Shown piece by piece: positions 5,783 through 7,184 of a stretch of DNA of 7,184 nt; the stretch's first letter is position 1, and every line of letters begins with the position of its first letter. Both the position numbers and the translations under genes were made by a program. The stretch is from CAZLMF01 sp964560565 (GTDB lineage Bacteria > Bacillota > Clostridia > Oscillospirales > Ruminococcaceae), in assembly GCA_964560565.1 (NCBI GenBank), contig CAZLMF010000080.1:1-7184 (forward strand), read 5' to 3'. The notes beneath the pieces were generated by a model. The model made no database searches and was not told where the DNA came from. It saw only the letters and a list, made by a program, of their open reading frames with translations.

Positions 5783-7184
5783 ATGTTCGAAAACCACAAG
5801 ATTTTTAAGACAGACTTTGCAGGGCGAGAGCTTATCATTGAAACAGGCAAGACCTGTGCGCTTTCAAACGGCTCATGCTGGTTACGTTATGGTGAAACCG
5901 TTGTAATGGTAAACGTCGCAGCAAGCACAAAGCCCCGCGATGGCATTGACTTCTTCCCTTTATCGGTTGATTACGAGGAGCGCTTGTATTCAGTTGGTAA
6001 AATCCCTGGAAGTTTCCTAAAGCGTGAGGGACGCCCCACTGAAAAGGCTATCCTTGCATCACGACTGGTTGACCGCCCAATACGCCCGCTATTCCCCAAG
6101 GATATGCGTAATGACGTATCAGTTGTTATGACTGTTATGGCGGCTGATCCCGACTGCTCACCTGAAATTCTAGGTATGGTTGGTGCATCAATTGCAATTT
6201 CCATCAGTGATATTCCTTGGAATGGCCCTATTGGCGGCATTTTAGTTGGTCTTGTTGACGGCGAAATTGTCCTAAACCCTAACGCTGAACAGCGTGCTAA
6301 GTCTGACCTTCAGCTAACTATCGCAGCCTCTGCTGAGAAGGTTGTAATGATTGAAGCAGGCGCAAATCAAGTCGACGAGGACACCATGTTTAACGCTATC
6401 AACAAGGGACATGAGGAAATCAAGAAGCTTGTTGCATTTATAAAAGATATTCAGGCTCAAATCGGCAAGCCAAAGTTTGCTTTCGAGTCCATTGAGGTTC
6501 CTGCCGAGCTATTTGAGGAGATTAAGGAATATGCAATTGACCGTGTTCGCATTGCACTTGACACCGACGACAAGAATATCCGTGAGGAAAGGCTACAGCC
6601 TGTCAAGAATGATATTCACGCTAAGTTTGATGAGCAGTGCAGTAGTTCCGCTATAATTGATGAGTGCATATATAAGCTGCAAAAATTTGTAGTTCGCCGC
6701 TGGTTGCTTGACGACGGCAAGCGTGTTGACGGCAGAGGACTTGACCAGATTCGCCCTCTAGCTGCTGAAGTTGGACTTCTGCCAAGAGTTCATGGCTCGG
6801 GTATGTTCACCCGTGGTCAGACACAGGTGCTGACAATTGCAACACTTGGCCCTGTTAGCGATAGCCAGCGCATTGACGGCATCGACGATGAGGACTCCAA
6901 GCGTTATATGCACCACTACAACTTCCCATCCTACTCAGTTGGCGAAACCAGACCCAGCAGAGGACCTGGTAGACGTGAAATAGGCCATGGCGCACTTGCA
7001 GAGCGCGCTCTTGAGCCTGTAATACCAAGCATTGAGGAATTCCCCTATGCTCTAAGGCTTGTATCAGAGGTATTGTCCTCAAACGGCTCAACCTCACAGG
7101 GCGCAATATGCGGCAGTACTCTTGCTCTTATGGACGCAGGCGTACCGATAAAGGCACCTGTTGCAGGTATCTCCTGCGGACTTA
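5783..7184 (+). CDS. pnp: Polyribonucleotide nucleotidyltransferase (PNPase), 3' partial
   Basis: PNPase is a trimeric 3'-5' exoribonuclease that degrades RNA by phosphorolysis and can also add 3' tails; it is a main enzyme of bacterial mRNA decay. The frame stays open to the right edge, giving 467 of about 700 residues. The first RNase PH domain spans about residues 10-145. It contains FFPLSVDYEERLYSVGKIPG (57-76), the channel loop FLKR (78-81, equivalent to FFRR of Escherichia coli) and SRLVDRPIRPLF (93-104). A helical linker domain follows. The second RNase PH domain begins at about 310 with DDGKRVDGRGL and has FTRGQTQ (342-348), HHYNFPSYSVGE (about 377-388) and a GRREIGHGALAERAL segment. 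The catalytic Asp/Lys cluster and the KH and S1 domains lie beyond the window. The start ATG follows GGAGG at 5772-5776. It is probably transcribed with rpsO. Confidence 0.97.
   Translation, partial: MFENHKIFKTDFAGRELIIETGKTCALSNGSCWLRYGETVVMVNVAASTKPRDGIDFFPLSVDYEERLYSVGKIPGSFLKREGRPTEKAILASRLVDRPIRPLFPKDMRNDVSVVMTVMAADPDCSPEILGMVGASIAISISDIPWNGPIGGILVGLVDGEIVLNPNAEQRAKSDLQLTIAASAEKVVMIEAGANQVDEDTMFNAINKGHEEIKKLVAFIKDIQAQIGKPKFAFESIEVPAELFEEIKEYAIDRVRIALDTDDKNIREERLQPVKNDIHAKFDEQCSSSAIIDECIYKLQKFVVRRWLLDDGKRVDGRGLDQIRPLAAEVGLLPRVHGSGMFTRGQTQVLTIATLGPVSDSQRIDGIDDEDSKRYMHHYNFPSYSVGETRPSRGPGRREIGHGALAERALEPVIPSIEEFPYALRLVSEVLSSNGSTSQGAICGSTLALMDAGVPIKAPVAGISCGL

Noticed and set aside
5715..5906. 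Small open frame in the rpsO-pnp spacer running into pnp.
   Set aside because: It overlaps pnp in a different frame, has no good ribosome binding site and resembles no protein I know. It is a chance frame.
5971..6240. Minus-strand open frame inside pnp, and similar ones opposite murD, the peptidases and the PLP enzyme.
   Set aside because: They lie antisense to well-supported conserved genes, with low-complexity Ser/Pro-rich translations and no family motifs. They are coding shadows.

Overview
The window looks like a chromosomal housekeeping region of a low-to-moderate GC Gram-positive anaerobe, most likely class Clostridia. That placement is inferred from gene content and protein flavour: a Clostridia-style MurD, tandem M42 peptidases, an 'aluminium resistance' methionine gamma-lyase homologue, the rpsO-pnp pair and strong purine-rich ribosome binding sites. 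No species is claimed. All genes lie on the + strand. There is no sign of phage, insertion sequences, CRISPR, tRNA or rRNA.

Bases 1-5112 hold one tightly packed unit of five genes. It starts with the 3' three quarters of murD (peptidoglycan precursor ligase, start outside the window). After an 18-base gap come two adjacent M42-family metallo-aminopeptidases, a GNAT acetyltransferase with an unassigned N-terminal half, and a PLP enzyme of the methionine gamma-lyase / 'aluminium resistance' family. The last four genes overlap by 1, 4 and 23 bases, which suggests translational coupling. No internal promoter stands out, so they are probably co-transcribed with murD. The peptidases, acetyltransferase and C-S lyase-like enzyme could form a peptide and amino-acid turnover group, but the sequence does not establish a shared pathway.

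Bases 5113-5319 are a regulatory gap. It has a near-consensus sigma-A promoter (TTTACA, 17-base spacer, TATAAT with a TG extension). This is followed by a leader of about 144 nt containing a repeated GTTCAA element, mutually exclusive hairpins, and a segment able to pair with the rpsO Shine-Dalgarno. That layout fits autogenous control by ribosomal protein S15. rpsO encodes a standard 88-residue S15, and its start is best placed at 5320.

Bases 5587-5782 separate rpsO from pnp. They hold a GNRA-capped hairpin, a second GC-rich hairpin and a leader in which nine bases can pair with the pnp Shine-Dalgarno. pnp (polynucleotide phosphorylase) runs off the right edge after 467 codons. The coding genes look ordinary and intact. 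The most interesting unexplained structure is in the two leaders, around rpsO and pnp. No clearly new multi-gene system was found.
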